A program made the position numbers and the translations under genes. Positions 1 through 9,740 of a stretch of DNA of 64,000 nucleotides are shown here, piece by piece (position 1 is the stretch's first letter; each line of letters starts with the position of its first letter). The stretch comes from Rhynchospora pubera (taxonomy: Eukaryota; Streptophyta; Magnoliopsida; Poales; Cyperaceae), in contig CM051459.1 of NCBI GenBank assembly GCA_028095005.1, positions 23,794,699 to 23,858,698 on the forward strand, read 5' to 3'. Under the pieces are notes generated by a model. That model saw nothing but the letters and a program-made list of their open reading frames with translations. It had not been told where the DNA came from and ran no database searches.

Positions 1-684
1 AAAAGGACCTTCTGTAACGGGACTTCTGTAACGGTTTTTGAAATAACCGTTACAGACTAGTGAGACATAAGGCGGGAAAATTGACACCACAAATCTGTAA
101 CGGTTATTATTAAAAAACCGTAATAATATTTTCGTCATGCAATAGGAAAAAAGAGCGTCCACCTTCTATAACGGTTGTTGGATAATAACCGTTACAGATT
201 TAAAGAAATCTGTAACGGTTATTATCCAACAACCGTTACATAGAGGTAAATAATTTGTATTTATTTTTTTTAATGATTCTGTAACGGTTATTAGGAAATA
301 ACCGTTACAGAATGGTTATGTATAAATAAAATATCATCCTCACTCATCTAACTCTCAGCCGCACTTTTCAACGGATTCAAACGGATCAGAAGTTCAAAGT
401 ATATTTTCATAAACTCCACTTTATTTAAATTATTTGCATTTCGTTAATAATTTGCATATATATAGGCATGAATTTCGTGTTGTCATATAGTAAACGTCAT
501 CAAGTAGTAGCAATAATACACAGATCAGGTGAGAAAAGGAAGAGAGTGAGGCAAAGTAAAGAAGAATGCTCTTTGTTGATATTCCAAGAAGAAAATTAAG
601 GATTACAGCCAAGCAAGAAAAGCCAAAAAGCATACAGAGCTAAACAAAAAAATATGACCAACTGGCAAATTAGAGAAGAAGCAC

Positions 685-1605
685 TTAGAACTGCTGTAAA
701 TTAAAGGAGGCATTAATAGCATTAAAGAACCAAGGCAGAAAACTTGAAGAGGCAATAGCTAAAAAAGGATTAGCAGTAGCACAATGTACTGGCAAGGAAA
801 CAACATAAGCTGATCCAGTAGGAGGAGCAACAGAAGCTGATTCAGTAGAAGTTGAATCGGTGTCAGTCGATGGTGGTGGAGGAGGTGGTGGAGGAGGCGG
901 AGGAGGCACCCAAGGCCTGCCTGGGCCTACAAAAGGTGGTTCAGTGGGGAAACCAACTTGTTCAAAACTTTCAATATGTACCCTAGCTCTTGCAGCTCGA
1001 GGGTCTGCAGAGATAACCAAATGATGAGGGATCTCTGAGGGATGAGCTCCTTTAATAAGCAAACGCAAATGAAGGAAGATCCCATCAGAGAAGTGAGGAG
1101 CAGTGAAAATTGGATAACCAAACCCATACACCAGCATGTTAATGGCACTTCTATTCCAAAGATGAAGAGGGGGACCAGTAATTCTGATTCTGGTACGATA
1201 AAGAGGTGGCTCATAAACTGTACCAGCACGCTCAGTCCACCTCGTTAGGACCAATCTAACATTCTGCAGGTAAATGACACCTAGGCTGCAAATTTCATTC
1301 CTGACCCCTTGATTTGGGCAAACCAGAAGAAAATCTCCAGAGGTTGGGTGCACTGGAGAGAGACGATACTGGTGAACTGCAAAACCAAACTGACGTGCAA
1401 GTCTGAATCCCAAGCGGTGCTCAAGATCAGGCGGAAGTAATCCTTCTGCTTGGAAAGTAACAATCGCCGCTCTGTGCAGAACTTCATTTTCAGGGTCAAG
1501 ATCTTGTAAAGGAGAGTAAAACACATTTAAATGATCAGGTCTGAGATCTTCAAACTCAGCAGCACTGTTCATAGGCACAAATTGCCAATCATGATTGAAA
1601 GCCAT
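685..1605 (-). CDS. DUF4283-like transposon-encoded protein (306 aa)
   Basis: This is an open frame of 306 codons inside the CACTA element. Residues ~85-175 resemble the DUF4283 region of plant transposon proteins: a hydrophobic core, then R-I-R-I-x-G-P-P-L-H-L-W-N, close to the family's typical 'GLPLHLWN' segment. A run of twelve prolines and a Ser/Thr-rich tail follow (residues ~232-260). A splice-acceptor-like TTCTTTCTTTAG lies just before the ATG, so this may be a downstream exon of a gene that also includes the Cys-rich frame at 1620-1862. DUF4283 proteins of plant elements are thought to bind nucleic acid; no catalytic motif is visible. It is probably a transposon gene rather than a host gene. 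Confidence 0.55.
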   Translation of the reverse strand: MAFNHDWQFVPMNSAAEFEDLRPDHLNVFYSPLQDLDPENEVLHRAAIVTFQAEGLLPPDLEHRLGFRLARQFGFAVHQYRLSPVHPTSGDFLLVCPNQGVRNEICSLGVIYLQNVRLVLTRWTERAGTVYEPPLYRTRIRITGPPLHLWNRSAINMLVYGFGYPIFTAPHFSDGIFLHLRLLIKGAHPSEIPHHLVISADPRAARARVHIESFEQVGFPTEPPFVGPGRPWVPPPPPPPPPPPPSTDTDSTSTESASVAPPTGSAYVVSLPVHCATANPFLAIASSSFLPWFFNAINASFNLQQF

Positions 1606-1619
1606 ATCTAAAGAAAGAA

Positions 1620-1862
1620 CTAAAAAGGAGGAGAAGTGGAAGAGGTAGCAAGAGGGGATTGAGTATTAATAGATGGGGGAGGGAGAGGAGAAGACAAAGA
1701 GATTAAAGAAAGAATTGAAGAAGTTCTCTGACAATTATGACCAAATTTAAAACAAACCAAGCACCTCTTCGGAAGACTACAACTTGATTCAGATACGTTC
1801 TGATATTGAGATTCTGATATTGATGATTCCGGTACGTTCTGACCAAATTTAAGACAAACCAA
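1620..1862 (-). pseudogene. Cys-rich (zinc-knuckle-like) exon fragment of the CACTA gene
   Basis: An 80-codon frame directly upstream, in transcription order, of the DUF4283-like frame. It contains two related Cys-rich units, CLKFGQN and CLVCFKFGHNC. These resemble an incomplete CCHC zinc knuckle, often paired with DUF4283 in plant retroelement and transposon proteins. The first unit has lost its first Cys and its His. It is probably an exon or a decayed part of the 685-1605 gene. Confidence 0.35.
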
Positions 1863-2032
1863 GCACTTCTATCTAAGCTATTAATGATATTGAGATTCTG
1901 ATATTGTACGATTCTGATATGGAGATTCTGATTTGATGATACTTGTGAGGCAAAGTAAATACTTTGTTTATTGTTTGTGTGATATGCATGATTATATATA
2001 TGTTTGATATATGTGTGATATGCTGCATGTGT

Positions 2033-2210
2033 TTAATGTAAATTGGGTACCAATCTGGTACCAATTCGGCTAGCAAATTGGGCTAGCCAATCAAACAGGC
2101 GAAACACAAAAAAAGGACCTTCTGTAACGGTTATTAAGGAATAACCGTTACAAAATATTATAGTTTTATTTTTTTTATTATAAACATTATCTGTAATGAT
2201 TATTACCTAA
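2033..2210. repeat. Module-boundary repeat, copy 1
   Basis: Nearly identical to 4770-4945. It contains GGTACCAATTCGGCTAGC, then AACAGGCGAAACAC, an A-run, and the first subterminal CTGTAACGG repeats. It marks the junction between the two tandem CACTA modules. Confidence 0.8.
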
Positions 2211-3118
2211 TAACCGTTACAGAAGCCAGTCTTCTGTAACGGTTATTTATAAATAACCGTTACAGTATCTCTCTAAGTCTGTAATGGTTATATATAAATA
2301 ACCGTTACAGAAAGGTTATGTATTTAGGTTAAGTCTCTTCCCAGCCGCATTCCTTTCTCTCTTCTTTTCATTTATTGCGATATCCAAAGAAATACCTCTC
2401 TTATCCCTTCTGTTTCACTCCAAAAAATAGCAAAAAATTTGTAAAATTCTGAAGAAATAATAATTAGAAAGAGAACAAGAAGGAGAGCAGATTTGAGGTA
2501 AAAAACAAAAAATTTGAACCGTATTTTTTCATATTTTTTTCTTATTTATTTCGGTTTTTTCATGAGAACGAGAGCAGATTCAACGGATCGATCGAAAGAA
2601 CGAGAAGGAGAGCAGATTCAACGGATCGAAAGACAAGAAGGACAGCAGATTCAACGGATCGAAAGTCATGCTTCGACTGGATAATTTTATATCTCTTCGG
2701 TATTTTCATAAACTCCTCTTTTTTCATATATTTGCGATTTTTGTTAACTGATTTTTTTTCTTTTGCTTTTAAGTTCTAATTGACAAATAACAAAGGATTA
2801 TTACGGTTGACAAACAATGCAATTTACATAGGCTGACAAACAATGCTATTTTGGTTGATGCGCATGAACCAAATTACAAAAAAAAAAGTTGCCTGTTGGC
2901 CACAAATGTCAAAATGTCAATAGAAACCTTTCTACTCAAGAGCAATTTATATTGTTTCAAGCTTGATTCTATATCTAAACATCACAAACATACATCTAAA
3001 CATCACACAATTCACACAATTCTTGCCATTAACAGTAATATTAACAGTACAACAAACATACTAGAGCTTGTAGAATTTAAAATAAATAAATAACTGAGAA
3101 GTAAAAAAAACAGCAGCA
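2211..3118. other. Module 2 subterminal repeats and leader-like region
   Basis: Contains more CTGTAACGG inverted repeats up to ~2310, then a leader-like stretch. At 2572-2665 a unit containing GAGCAGATTCAACGGATCGA occurs three times, 37 and 33 bp apart, the third copy reading GACAGCAGATT at its start. The block 2650-2730 resembles 365-445 of module 1 (both have TATTTTCATAAACTCC), supporting duplication of the whole module. No convincing protein-coding stretch was seen. Confidence 0.6.
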
Positions 3119-3721
3119 TCTAGGTAGAGGATGTGTCATCAGTGGAGCCATTGCTCTTCTTTGCTGCTTCCTGCTTCTTTGCCAAATCCATGAAGGTTTT
3201 TTCCATTTCTGTTTTCAAATCAGTGCAATTATTGAAAAAGTTAAATGTATATTTATGTAAAGATTATACAAGGATAAACAAAATAAGGATCTTATAATAC
3301 ACATAAAGATTGAAATGAATTTAAAGAATGTGATTGTAGAGTTACCTTCTGTGGAGAATGACATCTTGCTGGGCTCCTCTGAGGGTGTCTTCATGAGTTC
3401 ATCGACTGATTGGTCCTAAGTAGGGGTTATATTGTCACTCTCTGTGTCAGTTTTTTCATCCTCAGTATCAGTCTCCTGAGAGCTTAGGTTGAACCCAGGG
3501 GGTACACTGGGCCCACTGGTGTGCCCTGGGCCCTCATGTTGAGCTCTGTGGCTCTCTTTCCTAGCCTGTTTCATCTCCTTCCTGAACTGTGCCTCAAGAT
3601 CTTCTTGTACTCCTTTTCCTTTAGAACTAGAGCTTATAGGTTTGATTACCCTGGTGTCTCCAATGAGAACTCCTGTCTCCTTAGTTCTGCTTCCTCCCTT
3701 GGTTTGTGATCTAGTAATCAT
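3119..3721 (-). pseudogene. C-terminal part of a CACTA-encoded protein (interrupted)
   Basis: A minus-strand frame from 3721 starts MITRSQTKGG and runs as a charged, Ser/Thr-rich 101-residue segment to a TAG near 3416. The same frame continues past the stop as DQSVDELMKTPSEEPSK to a GTAACT donor-like site near 3343. A possible last exon at ~3119-3226 encodes a Lys/Glu-rich helix ending in a stop. The segment begins 17 bp after the stop of the 3739-4527 frame, so the two were probably one gene now broken by stops, or are translated separately. No known domain was recognised. Confidence 0.35.
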
Positions 3722-3738
3722 TGAGGGGATGACATCAT

Positions 3739-4527
3739 CTATCTTCCTTTTTTTGCTTGAATATTATTGGGGGTTGTGGTTTTTGCAGCCTTTTTCTTTG
3801 CTTTTCTCTTGCTCTGTCGTATGGTTGTAAAACTACCAGAATCAACCCTAACAGGTGGATTGATACTTTGCAGTCTTGCCTCATCAGCAGGGGACCATTC
3901 AATCATAGGCAAAGCTTTGATGTATTCATGACGTGGGTTTCTGATTTGTGGTTCCTCAACTACGAACTGAACCCGAAGTAGGTCAATTTTTTCATTTCTT
4001 CTGTGTAATTCAAATGCACGAGAGGCTGGTATTCTATCCCTATGTTCAACCAATACTTCAACTCTAGCAAATCTGGCATCTATACCCATGTATGTTGGTG
4101 CATCAGCATGTAAAACTGTACCAAAAGGGAAAAAGATGTTTGCTCCATACCATGAGCACCATCCAAATGGAAGATCAGCAATTCTTACCCATAGCCTCAC
4201 ACTGTCTGCTCTGGGGTCTAGTTCCCTTGGAGGATCAATGAGGATGGGAAATGGCCGCCTCATGTTGTTTCCATATGTGATTTCAATAGTGCCTTTTCTA
4301 AACATCTCATCGCGCCATTGCTCAGAGGGGCCGATTATGAGAAATCGATTTTCTAGGAGTGTAGTCACTCTGTGTTGTCCTGTAGGGAGGCGTCTTCTCA
4401 TCTCTATCATGACATCAAGCAAAGTTACACCTTCCATGGTTTGGATGACAATGGATTTGGTGATCTCTGCACTGGCCGGAGCAGTGATGTCGTCTTCATC
4501 AACTCTGATGGGATCAAGGTTTTCCAT
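3739..4527 (-). CDS. DUF4283-like transposon-encoded protein (262 aa)
   Basis: An intact 262-codon frame in the second CACTA module. The centre (residues ~60-180) has the layout seen in DUF4283-type proteins: an F-L-I-I-G strand, then D-S-V-R-L-W-V-R-I-x-D-L-P-F-G-W, where family members usually have a 'WVRIxGLP' strand. The tail is strongly basic (SKRKAKKKAAK), suggesting nuclear or nucleic-acid binding. It is the positional counterpart of the 685-1605 gene in module 1 but the proteins are only weakly alike, so they are old paralogues or independent captures. Probably a transposon gene. Confidence 0.55.
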   Translation of the reverse strand: MENLDPIRVDEDDITAPASAEITKSIVIQTMEGVTLLDVMIEMRRRLPTGQHRVTTLLENRFLIIGPSEQWRDEMFRKGTIEITYGNNMRRPFPILIDPPRELDPRADSVRLWVRIADLPFGWCSWYGANIFFPFGTVLHADAPTYMGIDARFARVEVLVEHRDRIPASRAFELHRRNEKIDLLRVQFVVEEPQIRNPRHEYIKALPMIEWSPADEARLQSINPPVRVDSGSFTTIRQSKRKAKKKAAKTTTPNNIQAKKGR

Positions 4528-4769
4528 GGTTGGTTTTTGAGTAGAGAGATAGGAGGGAGAAGTGAGAAATTAGTTTGAAACTGAAAAGGCGTGGGGTTCT
4601 ACAGTTTGGTCATTTATAATAGAAATGAGTTTGAAATTGAAAATATGAAGAGTTGCGTGCTTTAATTTGAATTGTAACAGTAGTGTTCATATGAAGAGTT
4701 ACGTGCTTTAATGAGTGTTCAGATAAGCATCTCTTGGAGTACTGGATTGAATTGTAACAGTATGCTGCA

Positions 4770-4945
4770 TGTGTTATCTAATGTAAATTGGGTACCAATT
4801 TGGTACCAATTCGGCTAGCAAATTGGGCTAGCCAATCAAACAGGCGAAACAAAAAAAAAGGACCTTCTGTAACGGTTATTAAGGAATAACCGTTACAGAA
4901 TATTATAATTTTATTTTCTTTTATTATAAACATTATCTGTAACGG
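4770..4945. repeat. Module-boundary repeat, copy 2
   Basis: Second copy of the 2033-2210 block, with a few substitutions. It introduces the terminal subterminal-repeat array (4860-5260) of the CACTA element. Confidence 0.8.
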
Positions 4946-5272
4946 TTATTAGCCAATTATCTAATAACCGTTATATATTCTCCAAATGTATCGTTCCGTC
5001 CATAATACCATAACGGTTATTAGATAATAACCGTTACAGAAGCCAATCTTTTGTAACGGTTATTAGATAATAACCGTTACACATGTTCTCCAAAAAGCTG
5101 TACCAGATTTTTCTTGCATAATACTATAACGGTTATTAGATAATAACCGTTACAGAAGAGGGGTTACTGTAACGGTTATTAGACATTCTGTAACGGAGGC
5201 TACAGTAACGTTTCGTGTACCGTTACAGATACCTTTTATTAACCGTTACAGAAGTCAAAATTTCACGTAGTG

Positions 5273-5437
5273 TTTCAATTTCGCCTTGATTTTCCATTGA
5301 AATTTCTCATTTCGACGTTCCACGGACAAAAAAATAGATTTCCGTTTCTGAAAACGAAACCACTTTCTCTTCCACTTCTATTCCGTTTCGGACAGAACAA
5401 AACAAAAACGTTGTACAACGGTATATTGACAACTCTA
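5273..5437. mobile_element. hAT-type MITE remnant, cut by the CACTA insertion
   Basis: This stretch (for example TTCCGTTTCGGACAGAAC, ending TTGACAACTCTA) matches the right half of the complete hAT MITE at 39425-39732, which ends TTAACAGCCCTA. Its left part is missing where the CACTA terminus at 5272 begins. Confidence 0.6.
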
Positions 5438-5841
5438 ATTGATGTATAGGCTCAATAAAAGGCTGAAAGCATTGAGGGGATCCTATGCGTTTGGGAATAG
5501 TGGTGTTCTAATTCTCAATACTTTCACAATTAAACGATATTAGACATGAAATTCTTTCTTTACCCCAAAAAAAAAATTCTTTGAAGAGGCGTCGAAGTCG
5601 AGACGACAAGGTGGCAGGCAGAGCACGTGTGGGTCTGTGCTCACTTTTGAGCGGACCCATTACGTCTCATCGTTGGCCAGGACGAATCACCAATTAAGTT
5701 TATTTTGAGTTTGTAATTGAAAATTTAATTTCAATATCGCCAAACATTATACAGTGCTCAGTACTTTCGGTCTCCATCTTTTTACCATATAAAGAGGCTC
5801 GTTTTCACGGACGATCCATCAATAAATAGTTAGATACTAAG
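5438..5841. other. Intergenic DNA, no feature seen
   Basis: No open frame with coding character, repeat termini or RNA-like structure was recognised. Confidence 0.4.
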
Positions 5842-6025
5842 CAATGTTTTCAAAACCGTACCGACAACCTTACCGGCCAGATGATGGAAATCCGGTATTT
5901 CTTGGTATTTTCCGAAATTTTCCGGTTTTCCCTCTCACAATACCGGATACCGCCGTTTCGGTCACCATTCCGGTTCCCGGTATTACCGGAAATTTCCGGT
6001 ATCCGGTACGGTTTTGAAAACATTG
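5842..6025. mobile_element. hAT MITE with 8-bp target duplication
   Basis: A 184-bp element with termini CAATGTTTTCAAAACCGTAC and the matching inverted repeat GTACGGTTTTGAAAACATTG. It is flanked on both sides by the direct repeat ATACTAAG (5834-5841 and 6026-6033). The 8-bp duplication is the hAT signature. The interior is rich in CCGGTA/TACCGG. Confidence 0.93.
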
Positions 6026-6065
6026 ATACTAAGTAAGAGTACCGTCTGTACAGAATCGTACCTAA

Positions 6066-6222
6066 GGGTGCGTTTGGATAGGTGTGGGAAGAAGAGAAGA
6101 AGGAAAAAAGTGGAAAGAAGTATTGGGAAGTGTATAACTTTGTGAAGAGTTTGGATTGTTTATAATTTTTTTTCTTCTTTTTCCTTCTTCTTCTTCTTTA
6201 TTTCAACGATCCAAACGCACCC
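6066..6222. mobile_element. Harbinger/Tourist-like MITE (GGGTGCGTTTGG type)
   Basis: A 157-bp element with termini GGGTGCGTTTGGAT and ATCCAAACGCACCC, flanked by the 3-bp duplication TAA. The core contains TTGGGAAGTGTATAACTTTG, shared with the related MITEs at 25976, 32280, 34482, 39851, 40194, 43827, 47295 and 47672. Confidence 0.9.
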
Positions 6223-6245
6223 TAAAGGATGAAGTGTGTTTTATA

Positions 6246-7247
6246 CACTGTTTTTAATACCCTACCGGGTGCCGGAAATTTCCGGTAAAACCGATACCGG
6301 GTAAGAATCCGGTAGGAACATTCTCATAATACCCGTCAGTCAAAAATCCGCTAAAATCGGTCAAAAATCGAAAAAATCGGAAATTTCCTATACCGTCTGT
6401 TACTTGTTTTGTATTCTTCATTTCCATTTTCGCTAAGATCAATTGCTTTTTGTGTTCGCAAAAGAAAAGATGTTTGCTTTCTTTCTATTTTCGCCGGGAA
6501 ATACGATGGTAAGAAATTTTGGGATGCAGTAATTTCATCCTAATTTTTCTCCCTCCGCCTCTATCCAGCTATTCTTCCTATGTACATTCTCCCTTCCTTT
6601 TCAGTTTTTTTCCTTGTTTGTAAACAAGTAGTTTCATTGGCGAGATCTTTACTAGATATATGTTTATATCTAGTAAATCTCTACAGGATCTTTATTTATT
6701 TTATTTTATTTTTTGATAAAACATTTAACATTACTCATTAGTCATAAAAACAGAACAACGATAGGCAACTCACTGTGCACGGTAGGTTTTCTTGTGCCAT
6801 TGTTTCCTTCCCACTAGTTTGCATATGCAGGCAAGGTGTTCGATGATATGCTCCTTAGAACCATTGTGCCATAACAGTGTAATTGGAACAGTGCACTGTT
6901 GTTTCGTTTCATTTAACACATATTTTATATGATGATAAGAACCTCGCCAAATGAAGGATGCCACATCAGTCATATAGTTTGCTTACAATTAGCAATAATA
7001 AGTACACGAGTTTTACACTAGAACTGATATGGTATCCATACCCGACTGAATACTGTGTATTGAAATGCAATCATAAATCAACTTAAGTTAATATAATTTA
7101 TTTACAACTTAAACCATACTTTTCTATATACTAAAAAAAAGTGTATGATGTCATCCGGTTTTCAAAACCGGTACAACCGGTATACCGATAAAATCTCATA
7201 CCCTTTGCTTCACCGGTATGATGTTCGGTACGGTATTAAAAACATTT
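6246..7247. mobile_element. Non-autonomous hAT element (1.0 kb)
   Basis: The left end CACTGTTTTTAATACCCTAC and the inverted right end GTACGGTATTAAAAACATTT form imperfect inverted repeats. They are flanked by the 8-bp duplication GTTTTATA (6238-6245 and 7248-7255). Despite the chance CACTG start, the duplication length and the similarity to the 5842-6025 MITE place it with hAT. The interior has no transposase frame. Confidence 0.85.
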
Positions 7248-7735
7248 GTTTTATAGTAATATTAAGTAGAGTAGAAATAGGTTGCAGCAAAGGAAATAAC
7301 AAAAATCCTCTTTTAACCTAACATAAAAAGATTTAAATAAGCTTTTTACCTAAAGCATTCTAGGGTATGGAGAGCATAGTTACCTATAAGTAACTTTTTT
7401 GATGATTTGACATTATTATCTTGACTTGGTCTTCGTTTTAAATCTAGTATAGTAGCCTAAAGGTACAATAATTCGATAAAAACTAAAAATATGAAATCGA
7501 ATAAAAATAAAAAGACAGATTAACTATAAATATAATTGATATTAATCCTCTATTTATATAATTTATAAATCAATAAAAATATGAAAGTTTGGTATGTTTT
7601 TAATAATTTAAATGGATAGTGTATATGTGATAAAATTTAGGAATTGCTCGGTAATTGAATATTTAATCTAGAGGTAGACTAAAATCAGCTAGAACTGATG
7701 GATGAACCCGTCAGTCCCGATTATATCTCAACTTT
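7248..7735. other. AT-rich intergenic DNA, no feature seen
   Basis: Nothing coding or structured was recognised. Confidence 0.4.
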
Positions 7736-8032
7736 TGAGGTTCTAATGGCTAATCCGAATCGTTCAATGTATTTTTCATATTAAAATCTCATTGGAGACC
7801 AAATTTTATATTTTTCTAAAATTTTATATTATTATTTTTTTGAGATTTTAAAAAAATCATTGCTATTGAAAGGTCTAAAATTGTTTAGATTAAGAATTTT
7901 GCAAAATACCAAAAAAAATACTAAGTAATTTCAGAAATAATGTAAAATTTGGTCTCCAACGAAATTTCGATATGAAAAACACATTGAACGATTCAGATCG
8001 ACCGTTAGAATCTTGAAAAATGAGATTTCATC
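7736..8032. mobile_element. Long-hairpin foldback MITE, old copy
   Basis: The left arm (from about CAACTTTTGAGGTTCTAA, through GGAGACCAAATTTTATAT) pairs imperfectly with the right arm (TGTAAAATTTGGTCTCC to GAATCTTGAAAAATGAG). The core matches the foldback family clustered at 40703-42768. Terminal boundaries are uncertain. Confidence 0.65.
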
Positions 8033-9169
8033 GTACACTATAAAGTGTAAACCAGCACCGAAAAGCACACAGTAATAGTAAATCCATTCATCCATTAATT
8101 AGTTATATAGTAGCAGATGTAAAAAGAACTGGAAGTTAGCTATTGATATTTTGAAATTAAATTGCTTCCAATCATTGCTTCATCAAGAGGCAAGTAATGA
8201 CCCACTTCTGACAAAAATAGATCTAAAATTAATTGCAACTGGACCTTCTTATTTTCTCATTCTGTTACAGTAAGCAATTAGTAAACTAGCGATTTGACTG
8301 GGTACCAGTGTTAATTGTTTATTTCCCATATTGCGTGTAACTCACTATAATATATATAATCTTTACTTTTGCATTTAATTAATCTGATCATATTTAGTTT
8401 ATGCATTAATTTTGGGAACATATTAATTGATAAAGTAATTAATCTTTACTTTTCATGTTTATTAATTAATTTATTTATTGAACATCATTTTCCATCTGAG
8501 CTGTTGGTCAAATGGTCATTGAGATTTCAGCTGTATACTTAAAATATAATACCTAGTTCTCCAATTGGCACATTTAAAAAAAAAAAAACAAAATGAAATT
8601 TTTCACGGAAAATATGCTAATTAAGTGTGTAACTTCATTTTTAGGAGCAAAAGAACTGCAATATATATATACATAATATCAGATATTGTTGTTATACTGG
8701 ATAGTCCGCGCTACATAATATCGTCGAGAAATTCTGTGTAAATCTCCTAAGTCCTAATTGTGTATAAAGTAGTATATTGAAATTCAAACATGTAGGAATG
8801 TACGTGCGAATTTGCATTAGTATGGTATATATATATATAGTATAGCTTACGTATATAGTCGACTCTTCTGGAGTTATGTGTCGCACCCAATAACGAGCAA
8901 CTTAATTCAAATTTTGAGAAAGAATGAATATTAATAAGTTGTTGTAACAACATTAATGCAAAAATAGTAATCAAGGATTTAATAGCGGTCACTTTTTACA
9001 GCAATGTCGTTGTAGCTACTATTAGAGATTGATTCAAAGAAATGGTTCTAGAAGAATCAGTTATATATCTATTTTTTGTATCAGTTATTTTTAATTGTAG
9101 CAGTTTAATTTAGTTATTTCGAGTTGTTTAATTATGCAACAAGGTTATGTTTAGTGGGTTAAGTTATAG
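8033..9169. other. AT-rich intergenic DNA
   Basis: No gene or element termini were recognised. Only short AT tracts such as TATATATATATA near 8827 are visible. Confidence 0.4.
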
Positions 9170-9740
9170 GATTAGTGGAGTTTATTTTTAGCAGATGAGA
9201 GTTTATTTAAGACAGCATTGTATTCGTGTTTTTCAAGAATTGCAATAAAAAAAAGTTTGTGTTATGTTGATACGTTTCAATTGTTTTTCTTCCTCTTCTT
9301 TAACTGTTGAAGTTTCAATACATAGTTGTTGAAGTTTCAACATACAACTGTTAGAATTCCCCAAAAAATTAGTATCACAGATGGTTAGATTCATTGGGTT
9401 GTGATGGCAAAGAATGGCAATTCGATTCATCCTTCAATTTCACTTTTCAAAGGAGAAAACTATGAGTTTTGACAGATTAAGATGACAATCTTGTTCAAGT
9501 CGCAAGGGTTGTGGGATTTGGTGGACAAAGGCGCTGGCACAGATGCAGAGAGTCAAAAGAAGGATGCAAAAGCCTTGTTTTTCCTCCAGCAACCATACAT
9601 GAGAGCATCTTCTCAAAGATTACAGTAGCAACTTCAGCCAAAGAAGCATGGACCACCTTGAAAACTGCATATCAAGGTACTTCTAGAGTTATGGCAATCA
9701 AACTGCAAGGAATGCGAAAAGAATTTGAAACTATTAGAGA
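9170..9740 (+). pseudogene. Copia-type LTR end, primer-site remnant and broken gag
   Basis: 9170-9376 looks like the 3' part of an LTR. A degenerate initiator-Met primer site, ATTAGTATCACAG, follows at about 9368-9380. The gag frame starts at 9404 (MAKNGNSIHPSISLFKGENY), the usual start of Copia gag (DUF4219/UBN2 family), and continues with LWDLVDKGAG and AKEAWTTLKTAYQG. It carries a stop where the family has Trp (position 9470 region) and a frameshift near 9585. It ends abruptly at about 9735 where a different LTR begins. Non-functional. Confidence 0.75.

Larger units (their letters stand above)
1..5272. mobile_element. CACTA (En/Spm) transposon, right part, two tandem modules
   Basis: The right terminus, read inward on the minus strand, is CACTACGTGAAATTTTG, ending at 5272. 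It is followed inward by many copies of the subterminal motif TCTGTAACGGTTATT and its reverse complement (about 4860-5260, 2115-2310 and 1-310). The left terminus lies outside the window. A block ending in AACAGGCGAAAC plus AAAAGGACCTTCTGTAACGG occurs at about 2033-2210 and again at 4770-4945, and the window itself starts on AAAAGGACCTTCTGTAACGG. The element is therefore arranged as tandem modules, 1-2110 and 2111-4856, each with subterminal repeats, a leader-like stretch and minus-strand transposon genes. No transposase was recognised, so mobility would depend on a partner. Confidence 0.85.

Noticed and set aside
2100..5270. Regularly spaced CTGTAACGGTTATT repeats that look array-like
   Set aside because: The repeats occur in both orientations, have no constant-length unique spacers, and lead to a CACTA terminus. 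They are transposon subterminal repeats, not a CRISPR-type array.
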